Part shown: positions 9,401 to 18,955 of the stretch, piece by piece
Layout: each line of letters opens with the position of its first letter
Position numbering within the stretch: the first letter of the stretch is position 1
NCBI RefSeq assembly: GCF_003990045.1
Contig: NZ_RZGZ01000003.1
Coordinates: 1 to 64,000, forward strand
Reading direction: 5' to 3'
DNA length: 64,000 nt
From: Labedella endophytica
GTDB taxonomy: Bacteria > Actinomycetota > Actinomycetes > Actinomycetales > Microbacteriaceae
Made by a program: the position numbers and the translations under genes
The notes under the pieces: generated by a model
Told to the model about the DNA's origin: nothing
The model's input: the letters and a program-made list of their open reading frames with translations, nothing else
Databases searched by the model: none

Positions 9401-10522
9401 TTGTCGTCGCAGGGTTTCCGCTACAGTCTCGAGACCCCGGCCCCGTCCTGGTTGTACCTCGTCGGTGCCGAGACGGTCGTCGGCATGCTCACGCCCGTCG
9501 ACCAGCCCGTCGTCGACGCGGTGTGGGGCGTCGTCTCCCGACCTGGCGCCCTCTTCGACGACGTCATCGCGGTCATCCCGCAGACGCTCGCCGACGGCCG
9601 GCTCCTCTCCTTCGTGGCGCTCTCGGTCCGTCCGGACGGTACCGACACCGCGACGGTCTCCGCCCTCGTGCACGGCGAGGGCATGCTCGATGTGGACGTC
9701 GTGGGCGGGAGCGCTCGGATCGCGCCTCCCGCCGACCGCTCCTGGGCGCGATCCGACCTCTCGGGCGTCGTGGTGATCAGCACGATCACCCGCAGCGGGG
9801 CCGGTATCGGAGCATCGGTCGAGTTCCCCGTCGCGGGCGGCATCATCGTCGCCGACCGGATGGCCTGGGGAGCGCGGCGCATGGTCCCGGACCGCCCGGC
9901 CGGCTCGGGTCCCGACCGCCTCGTCCGCGCGACGGACCTGACGGGCGAGGTCGACCGGACCGTCCGTCGCGACGACCTGCGGCCGACGGGTCGCGCCGGA
10001 GCCCACGCGGCCCCGGCTGCGGCCGTCGCGACGGGCTCCGTGCCCGTCGAGGCCGACCGGATCCCCGACTCCGTGCTCCACGACGGCCGCACGGTGCTGC
10101 GGTCCACGCTCGGTGCTGGCGCGGTTCCGGAGTCGGTCGACGCGGCTCCCGCCCGCCCGGCGCCCCGACCGTCGACCTTTGCCTTCCGGGTCCGCGACGG
10201 GGTGCCGTACCCCCTCGACGTCGTGCACTACGTGGGGCGGAATCCCAAGCAGCCGCGGATCCCTCTCGACGAACCCGTGCGCCTCTTCTCGGTCGCCTCG
10301 CCCGCGAAGCTCGTCTCCTCCACGCACCTCGAGCTCCGGCAGCAGGGCGACTCGGTCGTCGTGACGGATCTGCGGTCGACGAACGGCACGTCGGTCATCC
10401 TCCCCGGCCGGGACTGGCAGCGGTTGAGGGGTGGCCAGGGCATCGCCGTGATCCCTGGAACCTTCGTCGACATCGGCGACGGCGTGGTCCTCGAGATCCT
10501 TCCCCCCGCCCCATTCGAGTAA
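9401..10522 (+). CDS. FHA-domain protein with unknown N-terminal region
   Basis: A 373-residue protein. I choose a TTG start at 9401 because GGAAGGA lies 6 bases upstream and the frame is otherwise unsupported by an ATG. Residues 1-~240 match nothing I recognise. The C-terminal ~100 residues form an FHA domain with YVGRNPKQPR, SSTHLEL and DLRSTNGTS. It lies between another FHA protein and the Ser/Thr kinase, so phosphothreonine-dependent association with the kinase or its targets is a reasonable inference. The domain is not at the N-terminus as in GarA-type FHA regulators. Confidence 0.83.
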   Translation: MSSQGFRYSLETPAPSWLYLVGAETVVGMLTPVDQPVVDAVWGVVSRPGALFDDVIAVIPQTLADGRLLSFVALSVRPDGTDTATVSALVHGEGMLDVDVVGGSARIAPPADRSWARSDLSGVVVISTITRSGAGIGASVEFPVAGGIIVADRMAWGARRMVPDRPAGSGPDRLVRATDLTGEVDRTVRRDDLRPTGRAGAHAAPAAAVATGSVPVEADRIPDSVLHDGRTVLRSTLGAGAVPESVDAAPARPAPRPSTFAFRVRDGVPYPLDVVHYVGRNPKQPRIPLDEPVRLFSVASPAKLVSSTHLELRQQGDSVVVTDLRSTNGTSVILPGRDWQRLRGGQGIAVIPGTFVDIGDGVVLEILPPAPFE

Positions 10523-10636
10523 CCCTCACGATGCACAGGGGATCCCGGCCCGATCGGCCTAGGATTGGGGCAATCGCGCGGGCGCCACGGCGGCGTCGTC
10601 GTCCGCCTGACGAGTCCTGATCGGAGGTGTGCCCGC

Positions 10637-12076
10637 ATGTCCTCCCGCCTGCCCTCCGCACCGCCGGTGCTTCCGGGCTTCACCTACTCCAGCATCCTCG
10701 GATCGGGCGGCTTCGCCGACGTCTTCCTCTATGAGCAGGAGACTCCGCGGCGCCGCGTGGCCGTCAAGGTCATGCTGAGCGGCTACGCCGATCAGGCGGC
10801 TCGCGACGTCTTCAGCGCCGAGGCGGATCTCATGGCGCAGCTCAGCACGCACCCGGCCATCCTCACGGTGCACCAGTCGGGCGTATCCGCCGACGGCCGG
10901 CCGTACCTCGTCATGGAGATGTGCCCGTCGAGCGTGGGCGATCGCTACCGTCGCGAGCGTCTCGGCGTGGCCGAGGTGCTCCGGATCGGGATCGCGATCG
11001 CCGGAGCCGTGGAGTCGGCGCACCGGGCCGGGGTCCTCCACCGGGACATCAAGCCGTCGAACATCCTCCAGACCGCGTACGGCAACCCCGTTCTGAGCGA
11101 CTTCGGGATCGCCGCGGTCATCGGTACCGTCGCGCCCGAGCAGTCGGTGGGGCTCTCGGTGCCCTGGTCGGCTCCCGAGGTGGTGTCGGGAGCCTCGCAA
11201 GGCGACATCGCCTCAGAGGTGTGGTCCCTCGGCGCGACGGTCTACTCGTTGCTCGCCGGGCGGAGTCCGTTCGAGTCGTCGGGATCCGACAACACCCCGG
11301 CGGAGCTCATGACGCGGATCTCGCGAGCGAAGCTGCCTCCGCTCGATCGCTCCGACGTTCCCGAGCGTCTCGAGGTGGTGCTGCGCCGCGCCATGTCGCG
11401 GCGACCGGATGCCCGGCAGCGGAGCGCGCTCGAATTCGCCAGGGAACTCCAGATGGTCGAGGCGGAGCTCGGCATCGCGCAGACCCAGCCTGACATCGCG
11501 GTGGACGAGTGGGCGCACGCCGCGGTCTCGGATCCCGTGGACCGCACACGGCAGACCGCGATCCGCCAGGTGGACCCGGGCCGGCGGCCACGCCGGTCCC
11601 GTCCGGTCCCGTCCGAGGCGGCCTCGGCGGACGACGCTCGGACCGTCGTCCGGGAGTCGGTGGGCTCGCCCGGTCGCTCGACGACGGGGCGGAGGGTCGC
11701 CGAGCCGCGTCGCTCGCGTCGCTCCGCGGTGATCCTCTCGGTCGCCGCAGCGACGGTCGTGCTCGCCGCGGCCGTCACGACCGTCGTCCTCACGGCCGAA
11801 CGGGACGACGGGACCATCCCGGTCGTGAACGACATCGCGGCGACGATCGAGGACGACATGGCCGTGTTCTCCTGGAGCTCCGAGGATGCCGTCGAGGGAG
11901 ACAACTTCGTCATCACGAGTTCGGACGGACGCGAGAGCATCCAGCGCACGACCGAGTACCGCATGGACGGCACCCCCGGCGACCCCGTGTGCGTGACCGT
12001 CACGGTGCGCCGCGCCGGTCGACTGGGCGAGCCGAGCGCGGAGAAGTGCATCGACCTCCCGGACGGGGCCGGCTGA
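10637..12076 (+). CDS. Transmembrane Ser/Thr protein kinase with extracellular FN3-like domain
   Basis: A 479-residue Hanks-type kinase, started at the ATG with GGAGG 9 bases upstream. The kinase domain runs ~15-270: Gly loop GSGGFADV (22-29), Lys44, catalytic HRDIKPSN (Asp137), DFG at 155-157, APE at 179-181. A basic Ser/Arg-rich juxtamembrane linker (~290-362) precedes one membrane helix (~363-386). The outer ~90 residues look like an FN3-type beta-sandwich with two cysteines. PASTA repeats, the usual sensor of actinobacterial PknB, are absent. The stop overlaps the start of the giant surface protein by one base, tying kinase and putative ligand together. It resembles Pkb2 of the bifidobacterial PFNA cluster (by context). 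No phosphatase gene is in the window. Confidence 0.92.
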   Translation: MSSRLPSAPPVLPGFTYSSILGSGGFADVFLYEQETPRRRVAVKVMLSGYADQAARDVFSAEADLMAQLSTHPAILTVHQSGVSADGRPYLVMEMCPSSVGDRYRRERLGVAEVLRIGIAIAGAVESAHRAGVLHRDIKPSNILQTAYGNPVLSDFGIAAVIGTVAPEQSVGLSVPWSAPEVVSGASQGDIASEVWSLGATVYSLLAGRSPFESSGSDNTPAELMTRISRAKLPPLDRSDVPERLEVVLRRAMSRRPDARQRSALEFARELQMVEAELGIAQTQPDIAVDEWAHAAVSDPVDRTRQTAIRQVDPGRRPRRSRPVPSEAASADDARTVVRESVGSPGRSTTGRRVAEPRRSRRSAVILSVAAATVVLAAAVTTVVLTAERDDGTIPVVNDIAATIEDDMAVFSWSSEDAVEGDNFVITSSDGRESIQRTTEYRMDGTPGDPVCVTVTVRRAGRLGEPSAEKCIDLPDGAG

Positions 12077-15000
12077 TGATGCGTGCCTGGATCCGGCACA
12101 ACCGTCGACGGGTGATGTCCGGCACCGCGGCGGTCGGGCTCGTCGCCGTGCTGGCCTCCGTCGCCGTCACGTCCTCGGGGTACCGCACGCAGAACACGGA
12201 GCTCGACGACGCCGCCGTCTGGGTCGTGAACGGGGCGGACGGCGCCGTCGGTCGCGCGAATCTCGAGGTCGGGGAGCTCAACAGCGCGTTCCCCGTCGAC
12301 TCGACCGATCTCGATGTGCTCCAGCGGGGGTCCACGGTCGTCGTCGTCGACCGGTCACGGTCCTCTCTCTCGCGGGTCGACGTCGCGAACGCCGTCCCGG
12401 GTGACGAGATCCCGCTGCCGTCGGGCACGGAGACCGTCGGCCTCGCGGGTGATCGCCTCGTCGTCGTGGCCGGCGGAGACGTCTGGCTCGTCCCGCTCGA
12501 CGGTCTCGACGATTTCGACGCGTCCTCGGAACCCCTGCTCCGTTTCGGCGACGGAGCCGTCTCGGCGTTGAGCCCGTCCGGCCGGCTCGCGGTCTTCTCA
12601 CCATCGCTCGACGAGGTGAGCGTCTTCGACGCGTCGAGCGAGGACGGCCCCACCGACCCGGCCGCCACGGAACCGTTCGAGGGCGAGGATGTGCGGATCA
12701 CGCTCATCGGCGACACCGTCGCGCTCCTCGACGTCGAGAACGGCGTGCTCGACATCGGGGGAGAGCGATCCGTCCTCGACGGATCGACCCCCGATGCTGT
12801 GCTCCAGGCACCGGCCGACGGGGGAGCAGCGGTCGCGGTGGCCCTCGGCTCCGGGCTCGTCGAGGTGCCCCTCGACGGGGGCGATCCCCGCCGGGTCGCG
12901 GAGGCCGATGGCGCGCCGGTGGTGCCGACGTCGGCCGGCGGCTGCCTCTATGCCGCGTGGGACGACGGCGCGCTCTGGGAACGATGCGGTTCGGGAGCCC
13001 CGCGCACCGCCGTCCTCGACGGTCTCGGCGACGGCTCGGCCGCCTCATTCCGGGCCGACGGCGGTCGCGTCCTCCTCAACGACGCCCGCTCCGGGCGCTC
13101 CTGGGCGGTGCAGGACGGCGACGTCGTCATCGACAACTGGGGCGATCTCCTCGACGAGCAGGAGGACCGGCAGGACGTCGAGCAGAACGACGAGGACGCC
13201 CCTCCGGAGTACGAGACCCGACCGGCCCCTCCCGTCGCGGAGGACGACGCGTTCGGCGCCCGTCCGGGGCGCACGTCGCCGTTGCCCGTCCTGCTGAACG
13301 ACTACGACCCCAACGGCGACGTGCTCGTGATCGACGACGTCGAGGCCGTGCCTGAGGACCTCGGACGGGTCGACGTCGTCGCGGAGGGACAGGCTCTCCA
13401 GATCGCGCTCGCCGACGACGCCACGGGGACCCTCTCGTTCACCTACTCGGTGAGCGACGGCCGCGGCGGCCAGGACACGGCGACCGTCGAGGTCGACGTC
13501 CGGGAGGACGGCGAGAATCTCGCTCCGGTCCAGTTCCGGGCGCCCAAGACGCTCGTCGCCGCCGGCGGCCGCGTGTCGACCAACGTGCTCACGACCTGGT
13601 TCGACCCGGACGGCGATCCGTTCTACCTCGAATTGGCGACAGCCACGGATCCGGAACTCGCGGTGTCGAAGCCCGACGGGACCGTCGTCTTCACCTCGTC
13701 CGGAGGCACGCTCGGGCGATCCGACGTCGCGCTCGTCGCGTCCGACGGTTCCCTCCAGGGAGCCGGCCGCCTCTCGGTGACCGTCAGGGATGCCGGCGAC
13801 GTGCCCATCATCGTCGAGCCGTTCGCCGCGGTCGCGCACGCGGCCCAGGAGATCACGATCTCACCGCTCCGCCATGTCCGGGGCGGAGTGGCCGCGGTCC
13901 GGCTCGCGGGCGTACCGAACCGGGACGGGGTCGACCTCGTCCCGGACTACGACGCCGGGACGTTCCGCTTCACGGCCGATGCGGCGGGCATCTACTACGT
14001 CGACTTCTCCGTCACCGACGGGACGAGCACGACCGCCGGCGTCGTCCGTGTGCAGGTCACGACTCCACCGGCCGTCGGTGAGGCCCCGATCGCCGCTCCC
14101 CACACCGTCTTCGTGCGTGCGGGCACCCCGCAGACGGTCGAGGTCCTCGAGAGCGACAGGGACCCGGCGGGTGGTGTGCTCCTCGTGACCGACGTCGAGA
14201 CCGCCGACATCGCCTCCTCGCTCCGGATCGAGGTGCTGGAACAACGATCGGTCCGGGTGGTCCTCACCGCGCCCCTGTCGGGCGCCGTCTCCTTCCCGTA
14301 CACGATCAGCAACGGCTACGCGGAGGCGACCGGCACCGTCACGGTGATCGAGATCCCGGAACCCTCCCGCCCGCAGCCGCCCATCGCGACGGCCGACACG
14401 GTGTCCGTGCGCGTCGGGGACGTGGTCGACGTCCCCGTCCTCGACAACGACGAGCACCCGGACGGCAGCCGGCTCACACTCGGGACGGATCTCCCTCGGG
14501 GCCTCCCGGCGGAGGGCGGGCTGGCCTTCGTGTCCGGGGAGGTGCTCCGGTACCTCGCGCCGTCGACGCCGGGTGACTTCACGGTCACGTATCGGGTCTT
14601 CGGGCCGGACGGGCAGTGGGCCGACGCCGACGTCACGCTGAGCGTGCGGGAGATCGATCGCGCCTCCAACACCGCGCCTGCTCCGAGGACGGTGACGGCG
14701 CGCGTGTTCGCCGGCGAGACCGTGCGCGTGGAGATCCCGTTGTCGGGCATCGATCCCGACGGGGACTCCGTGCAGCTCGTGGGCCAGTCGAGTTCACCCG
14801 AGCGCGGAGGAGTCACGGCGAGCGGTGCGACCTGGTTCGACTACGAGGCCGCCGCCTACGCCGGCGGTACGGAGACCTTCGAGTACACGGTCGTCGACGC
14901 TCTCGGCGCCCAGGCGACGGGGACGGTGCGGATCGGTGTGACGACACGCGCCGACGCGGCACGCAACCCGGTGGCCGTGGAGGACCTCGTCATCACGAGG

Positions 15001-17940
15001 CCGTCGCGCATCGTCACCATCCCCGTGCTCGACAACGACTCGGATCCCGACGGCGGAGCGCTGCAGATCACCTCGGTCGAGCCCCTCGATCGCTCGGTCG
15101 TCGCGACGGTCGGTGCGGACACGATCGATGTCGAGGTCCCCGAGGCCGAGGGGCGCTACGGGTTCGTGTACACGATCACGAACGAGCGCGGCGGAACCTC
15201 GTCCAACTTCATCACCGTCGTCGCCGATGTCGATGCGGCACCGGCCGTTCCGGTCGCGCGCGACGCGGTCGTCCGCGTCGAGGACGTGCTCGATCGGGAC
15301 TCCGTGACCGTCGACGTGCGGGCGAACGTGCGATACGTGGACGGCCCGGTCGCCGGGCTCTCCGTCGGCGTCCCCGAACGCTACGCCGACGTCGCGACGG
15401 TCGACGAGGAGGGGCGCGTCGTCGTCGAGATCGGCGACGAGAGTCGCGTCGTGCCGTTCCGGGTCTGGGACCCCGACGAGGAGGGGGTCGAGGGGTGGGC
15501 GTTCGTCCGCGTCCCCGGCCTCGACGACGCCCTTCCCCAGTTGCGGAGCACGGCCGATCCGCTCCGGGTGCGGAGTGGGGAGAGCCTGCGCATCGACCTG
15601 TCGGACTACGTTGTGGCGATCGGCGATCGGTCGGTCCGCATCACCGACGAGACCACCGTCCGCGCGACCCACGCCAACGGTGACGATCTCGTTCTCGACG
15701 AGGACACCCTCGAATTCACGAGCGCCGACCAGTACTTCGGGCCCGCGTCGATCGCCTTCGAGGTCACCGACGGAGAGGGTGTCGACGACCCGGACGGGCG
15801 GATCGCGACCCTCGTCCTCCCGATCACGGTCACGCCGCGGGAGAACCAGCCCCCCGTCTTCACGGGAGGCTCCATCGACGTGGAACCGGGTACGACCCGC
15901 ACACTCGATCTGGCCCGTCTGACGACCTACCCGTATCCCGAGAACCTCGACGAGCTCGACTTCTCCTTCGCCGCCCCCCTGCCCGAGGGCGTCGAGGCGA
16001 CCATCGACGGCCGGACTCTCGCGATCGACACCGCTTCCGGCGCGCCGGTCGGCTCCGTCTCCCGGATCGCCCTGGCCGTGTCCGACGACGAGAACGAGGG
16101 GACGGCGGGGGAGATCGACCTTCGGGTCGTCCCGTCGACCTTGCCACTCGCCGTGCCGCAGGCGGACTCCGCGCAGGTGACGCGCGGGACCTCGCAGACG
16201 ATCGATGTTCTCGCGAACGACGGAGCGACCAATCCGTTCCCCGACACTCCGCTGCGGGTGCTCGACGTCACGGGGATCGACGGCGCCGGTGTGCCGAGCG
16301 GCCTGTCCATCTCACCGTCGTCCGACCGCAGCGTCCTCACGGTCGAGGTCGCAGCCGACGCGGAGATCGCCGACACCGTGCTGCAGTACCGGGTCGCGGA
16401 CGCGACGGAGGACTCGAGCCGCTTCGTCTGGGGGACCGTGCGGATATCGGTGCGCGACCGCCCCGAGCCTGTCACAGCGCTCGCGCTGCGATCCGCCGGC
16501 GACAGGAGCCTCACGCTCGGTTGGACGCCCGGTGCCTTCAACAACGCACCGATCGAGGACTTCACCGTCACCCTCACGAGTGTGGCCACGAACGAGGTCG
16601 TCGGGTCGACGACGTGCACGTCGTCGACGTGCACGGTCACGACCCCGGGGAACGGGCGTGAGAATGCCGTGCGGGTGCGGGTGACCGCGACCAACGAGGT
16701 CGGGACGAGCGAGCCGACCGAGCTCGGTGCCACCGTCTGGTCCGACCTCATCCCCCCGGCCCCGGAGAACCTCGCCTCGACACCGCTCGACGGGGGACTG
16801 CGTGTGTCCTGGACGAAACCGTCGGATCCGACGGCGGCGAGCCCGATCGTCGCGTACGACGTGACGGTCGGCGGGGTCACGCAGACCCTGTCGGTGAGCC
16901 GCAGCGACCCGGCCGGTACCCGGTACGTCCGCTCCATCCAGTCGACGTCGATCCCGAACGGCACACCCGTGGCGGTGTCCGTGCAGTCCCGCAACGACTT
17001 CTCCGGCGCCTCGCCGCAGTGGAACAGGGCGACCGGTTCGAACACGCCGGCCGGCGCCCCGATCGCCACGACCTCCCCGACGGCGGAGGGCGACCGGTCC
17101 TCGGGCACCCGGGTCACGGTGAACTGGGGCGGCGTCTTCTCCGGGAACGGCGCGGCCGTGCAGCGCTATTACGTCGCCCTCTCGGCGGACGGGTCGCTGC
17201 CGTCGTGCCGCGTCGACGGTGTCGACGGCGGGAACCCGCGGCTGAGCATCTCCGACCCCGACGGCGAATTCGTCGAGGTGGGGACGGCGCGGTCGTACAC
17301 GTTCACCGGGCTCACGCCGGGCACCGACTACCGCGCCGTGGTCTTCGCCTACAACGGCCAGGGCTGCACGGGCAGTGCGGAGGTCTCCGCGACTCCGCTC
17401 CAGCGACCCGGCGTCCCGACGGCGTCCTTCGGCAGGCTCGCTCGATTCAGCGAGGGTCTCTACTCCTACGCGGCGACGGTCGACTTCGCGACGGGTGGCG
17501 GCGCGCAGTCCACGACCGTCGAGTACCGGGCGACGGGTGGCGGGACCTCGAGGGACGGGACGCTCGATGGGCGCGGCTTCGTCATCCCGGACACGCAGCA
17601 GTACGGATACGTCCTCCAGGTGCAGTTCCGCGTCTGCGAGGTCTTCGGAGTCGGGACCCTGTGCAGCGACTGGTCCGACGCCGTGCCCACACCGAACGCG
17701 GTCGTGAGCACCCGCATCACTCCTTCCCTGCTCGATCTCACGATGAGCTTCGTCGGGGGCCGGCCGATCGGCGGCGAGGCCGGACCGTACCTCGAGTTCA
17801 GTTGCGACAACTTCGCCACGGAGGGACAGCCGCTCGGCTCGACCGGGTCGTGCGTGAACACGCCGAATACTCGTGGCAACATCTGGGTGAGGGTCTCCCT
17901 CCCCGGACAACCCGAGCACCGCGACCTGTACAGGCTGTGA
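12076..17940 (+). CDS. Giant Ig-like/FN3 repeat surface protein, copy 2
   Basis: A 1,954-residue exported protein. A short basic N-terminus and hydrophobic helix (~14-33) act as signal anchor. Residues ~40-370 contain repeating short beta segments that may form a propeller-like domain (tentative). Residues ~370-1460 hold tandem Ig/cadherin-like repeats with VLDNDEHPDG and VLDNDSDPDG type motifs, whose acidic residues could bind calcium. FN3-like domains follow (~1465-1880), then a small C-terminal domain. The ATG at 12076 overlaps the kinase stop (TGATG), so it is probably co-translated. It parallels copy 1 but lacks the polyproline tract and has a different C-terminus. A role in cell-envelope structure or adhesion is inferred. 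Confidence 0.88.
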   Translation: MMRAWIRHNRRRVMSGTAAVGLVAVLASVAVTSSGYRTQNTELDDAAVWVVNGADGAVGRANLEVGELNSAFPVDSTDLDVLQRGSTVVVVDRSRSSLSRVDVANAVPGDEIPLPSGTETVGLAGDRLVVVAGGDVWLVPLDGLDDFDASSEPLLRFGDGAVSALSPSGRLAVFSPSLDEVSVFDASSEDGPTDPAATEPFEGEDVRITLIGDTVALLDVENGVLDIGGERSVLDGSTPDAVLQAPADGGAAVAVALGSGLVEVPLDGGDPRRVAEADGAPVVPTSAGGCLYAAWDDGALWERCGSGAPRTAVLDGLGDGSAASFRADGGRVLLNDARSGRSWAVQDGDVVIDNWGDLLDEQEDRQDVEQNDEDAPPEYETRPAPPVAEDDAFGARPGRTSPLPVLLNDYDPNGDVLVIDDVEAVPEDLGRVDVVAEGQALQIALADDATGTLSFTYSVSDGRGGQDTATVEVDVREDGENLAPVQFRAPKTLVAAGGRVSTNVLTTWFDPDGDPFYLELATATDPELAVSKPDGTVVFTSSGGTLGRSDVALVASDGSLQGAGRLSVTVRDAGDVPIIVEPFAAVAHAAQEITISPLRHVRGGVAAVRLAGVPNRDGVDLVPDYDAGTFRFTADAAGIYYVDFSVTDGTSTTAGVVRVQVTTPPAVGEAPIAAPHTVFVRAGTPQTVEVLESDRDPAGGVLLVTDVETADIASSLRIEVLEQRSVRVVLTAPLSGAVSFPYTISNGYAEATGTVTVIEIPEPSRPQPPIATADTVSVRVGDVVDVPVLDNDEHPDGSRLTLGTDLPRGLPAEGGLAFVSGEVLRYLAPSTPGDFTVTYRVFGPDGQWADADVTLSVREIDRASNTAPAPRTVTARVFAGETVRVEIPLSGIDPDGDSVQLVGQSSSPERGGVTASGATWFDYEAAAYAGGTETFEYTVVDALGAQATGTVRIGVTTRADAARNPVAVEDLVITRPSRIVTIPVLDNDSDPDGGALQITSVEPLDRSVVATVGADTIDVEVPEAEGRYGFVYTITNERGGTSSNFITVVADVDAAPAVPVARDAVVRVEDVLDRDSVTVDVRANVRYVDGPVAGLSVGVPERYADVATVDEEGRVVVEIGDESRVVPFRVWDPDEEGVEGWAFVRVPGLDDALPQLRSTADPLRVRSGESLRIDLSDYVVAIGDRSVRITDETTVRATHANGDDLVLDEDTLEFTSADQYFGPASIAFEVTDGEGVDDPDGRIATLVLPITVTPRENQPPVFTGGSIDVEPGTTRTLDLARLTTYPYPENLDELDFSFAAPLPEGVEATIDGRTLAIDTASGAPVGSVSRIALAVSDDENEGTAGEIDLRVVPSTLPLAVPQADSAQVTRGTSQTIDVLANDGATNPFPDTPLRVLDVTGIDGAGVPSGLSISPSSDRSVLTVEVAADAEIADTVLQYRVADATEDSSRFVWGTVRISVRDRPEPVTALALRSAGDRSLTLGWTPGAFNNAPIEDFTVTLTSVATNEVVGSTTCTSSTCTVTTPGNGRENAVRVRVTATNEVGTSEPTELGATVWSDLIPPAPENLASTPLDGGLRVSWTKPSDPTAASPIVAYDVTVGGVTQTLSVSRSDPAGTRYVRSIQSTSIPNGTPVAVSVQSRNDFSGASPQWNRATGSNTPAGAPIATTSPTAEGDRSSGTRVTVNWGGVFSGNGAAVQRYYVALSADGSLPSCRVDGVDGGNPRLSISDPDGEFVEVGTARSYTFTGLTPGTDYRAVVFAYNGQGCTGSAEVSATPLQRPGVPTASFGRLARFSEGLYSYAATVDFATGGGAQSTTVEYRATGGGTSRDGTLDGRGFVIPDTQQYGYVLQVQFRVCEVFGVGTLCSDWSDAVPTPNAVVSTRITPSLLDLTMSFVGGRPIGGEAGPYLEFSCDNFATEGQPLGSTGSCVNTPNTRGNIWVRVSLPGQPEHRDLYRL

Positions 17941-17986
17941 GTCGGTCTCGACCGACCGAACGCCCCCCGACGAAGGAGAACGCCTC

Positions 17987-18955
17987 ATGACGATGACACC
18001 CGAGCAGGCCACGTGGTTCGCGGGCGTCTGCGATCGTCTGATCGCGAACGTCGACCAGGTGGTGCTCGGGAAGAGCCACGTCATCCGCTTGGCCTTCGTC
18101 TCGTTGTTCAGCGGTGGGCACCTGCTCCTCGAGGACGTGCCCGGAACGGGTAAGACCTCGCTCGCCCGCGCGATCGCCCAGAGTATCGACGGGAGCGCGA
18201 GCCGCGTCCAGTTCACGCCCGACCTGCTCCCCGGCGACATCACGGGCGTCAGTATCTACGACCAGTCGAGCCAGAACTTCGAGTTCCACCGGGGACCGAT
18301 CTTCGCGAACGTCGTCCTCGCCGACGAGATCAACCGGGCGAGCCCGAAGACGCAGTCGGCGCTCCTCGAGGTCATGGAGGAGGGCCAGGTCACGGTCGAC
18401 GGCGTCCGCCACCCGGTCGGTGCACCGTTCATGGTCATCGCGACGCAGAACCCCATCGAGCAGGCCGGCACCTACCGGCTGCCGGAGGCGCAGCTCGACC
18501 GCTTCCTCCTCAAGACCTCGATCGGCTATCCCGACCACCAGTCGACGATGCGCATCCTCGAGAACCCCCACGCGAGCGACGCGGTGGAGGTCGCAGCCGT
18601 CGTGCCCGCGTCAACGGTCGCCGACATGGTCTCGCTCGTCTCGACCGTGCACGTCGACCCGTCGATCAACGACTACATCGCCCGGATCGTGGAGGGCACC
18701 CGCTCGGCCTCCGAGGTGAGGCTCGGCGGGAGCGTGCGGGCCGCACTCGCGCTCGTGCGGGCGACACGAGCGCTCGCCGCGTCGGCCGGTCGGTCGTTCG
18801 TCATCCCCGACGACGTGAAGGCGCTCGCGGAGGCGGTGCTCGCCCACCGGCTCGTCCTGGACCCCGAGGCCGAGTTCGACGGGGTCACCCCGTCGAGCAT
18901 CGTCTCGCGCGTTCTCATCGACACGCCCCCACCGCAGGACCAGGGCGCGCGATGA
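17987..18955 (+). CDS. moxR: MoxR-family AAA+ ATPase, copy 2
   Basis: 322 residues, the same length as copy 1, with Walker A VPGTGKT at 51-57 and Walker B LADEINRA near 111. ATG start with GAAGGAGAAC upstream. Identity to copy 1 is highest around the ATP site and the IATQNP segment; the N-terminus and C-terminal lid region have diverged. The stop overlaps the next ATG by four bases, coupling it to DUF58 copy 2. It is likely dedicated to the second giant protein module (inference from order). Confidence 0.93.
   Translation: MTMTPEQATWFAGVCDRLIANVDQVVLGKSHVIRLAFVSLFSGGHLLLEDVPGTGKTSLARAIAQSIDGSASRVQFTPDLLPGDITGVSIYDQSSQNFEFHRGPIFANVVLADEINRASPKTQSALLEVMEEGQVTVDGVRHPVGAPFMVIATQNPIEQAGTYRLPEAQLDRFLLKTSIGYPDHQSTMRILENPHASDAVEVAAVVPASTVADMVSLVSTVHVDPSINDYIARIVEGTRSASEVRLGGSVRAALALVRATRALAASAGRSFVIPDDVKALAEAVLAHRLVLDPEAEFDGVTPSSIVSRVLIDTPPPQDQGAR

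Noticed and set aside
9382-10620. Alternative frame over the second FHA gene
   Set aside because: It is Arg-rich shadow; the TTG-started frame contains a complete FHA signature.
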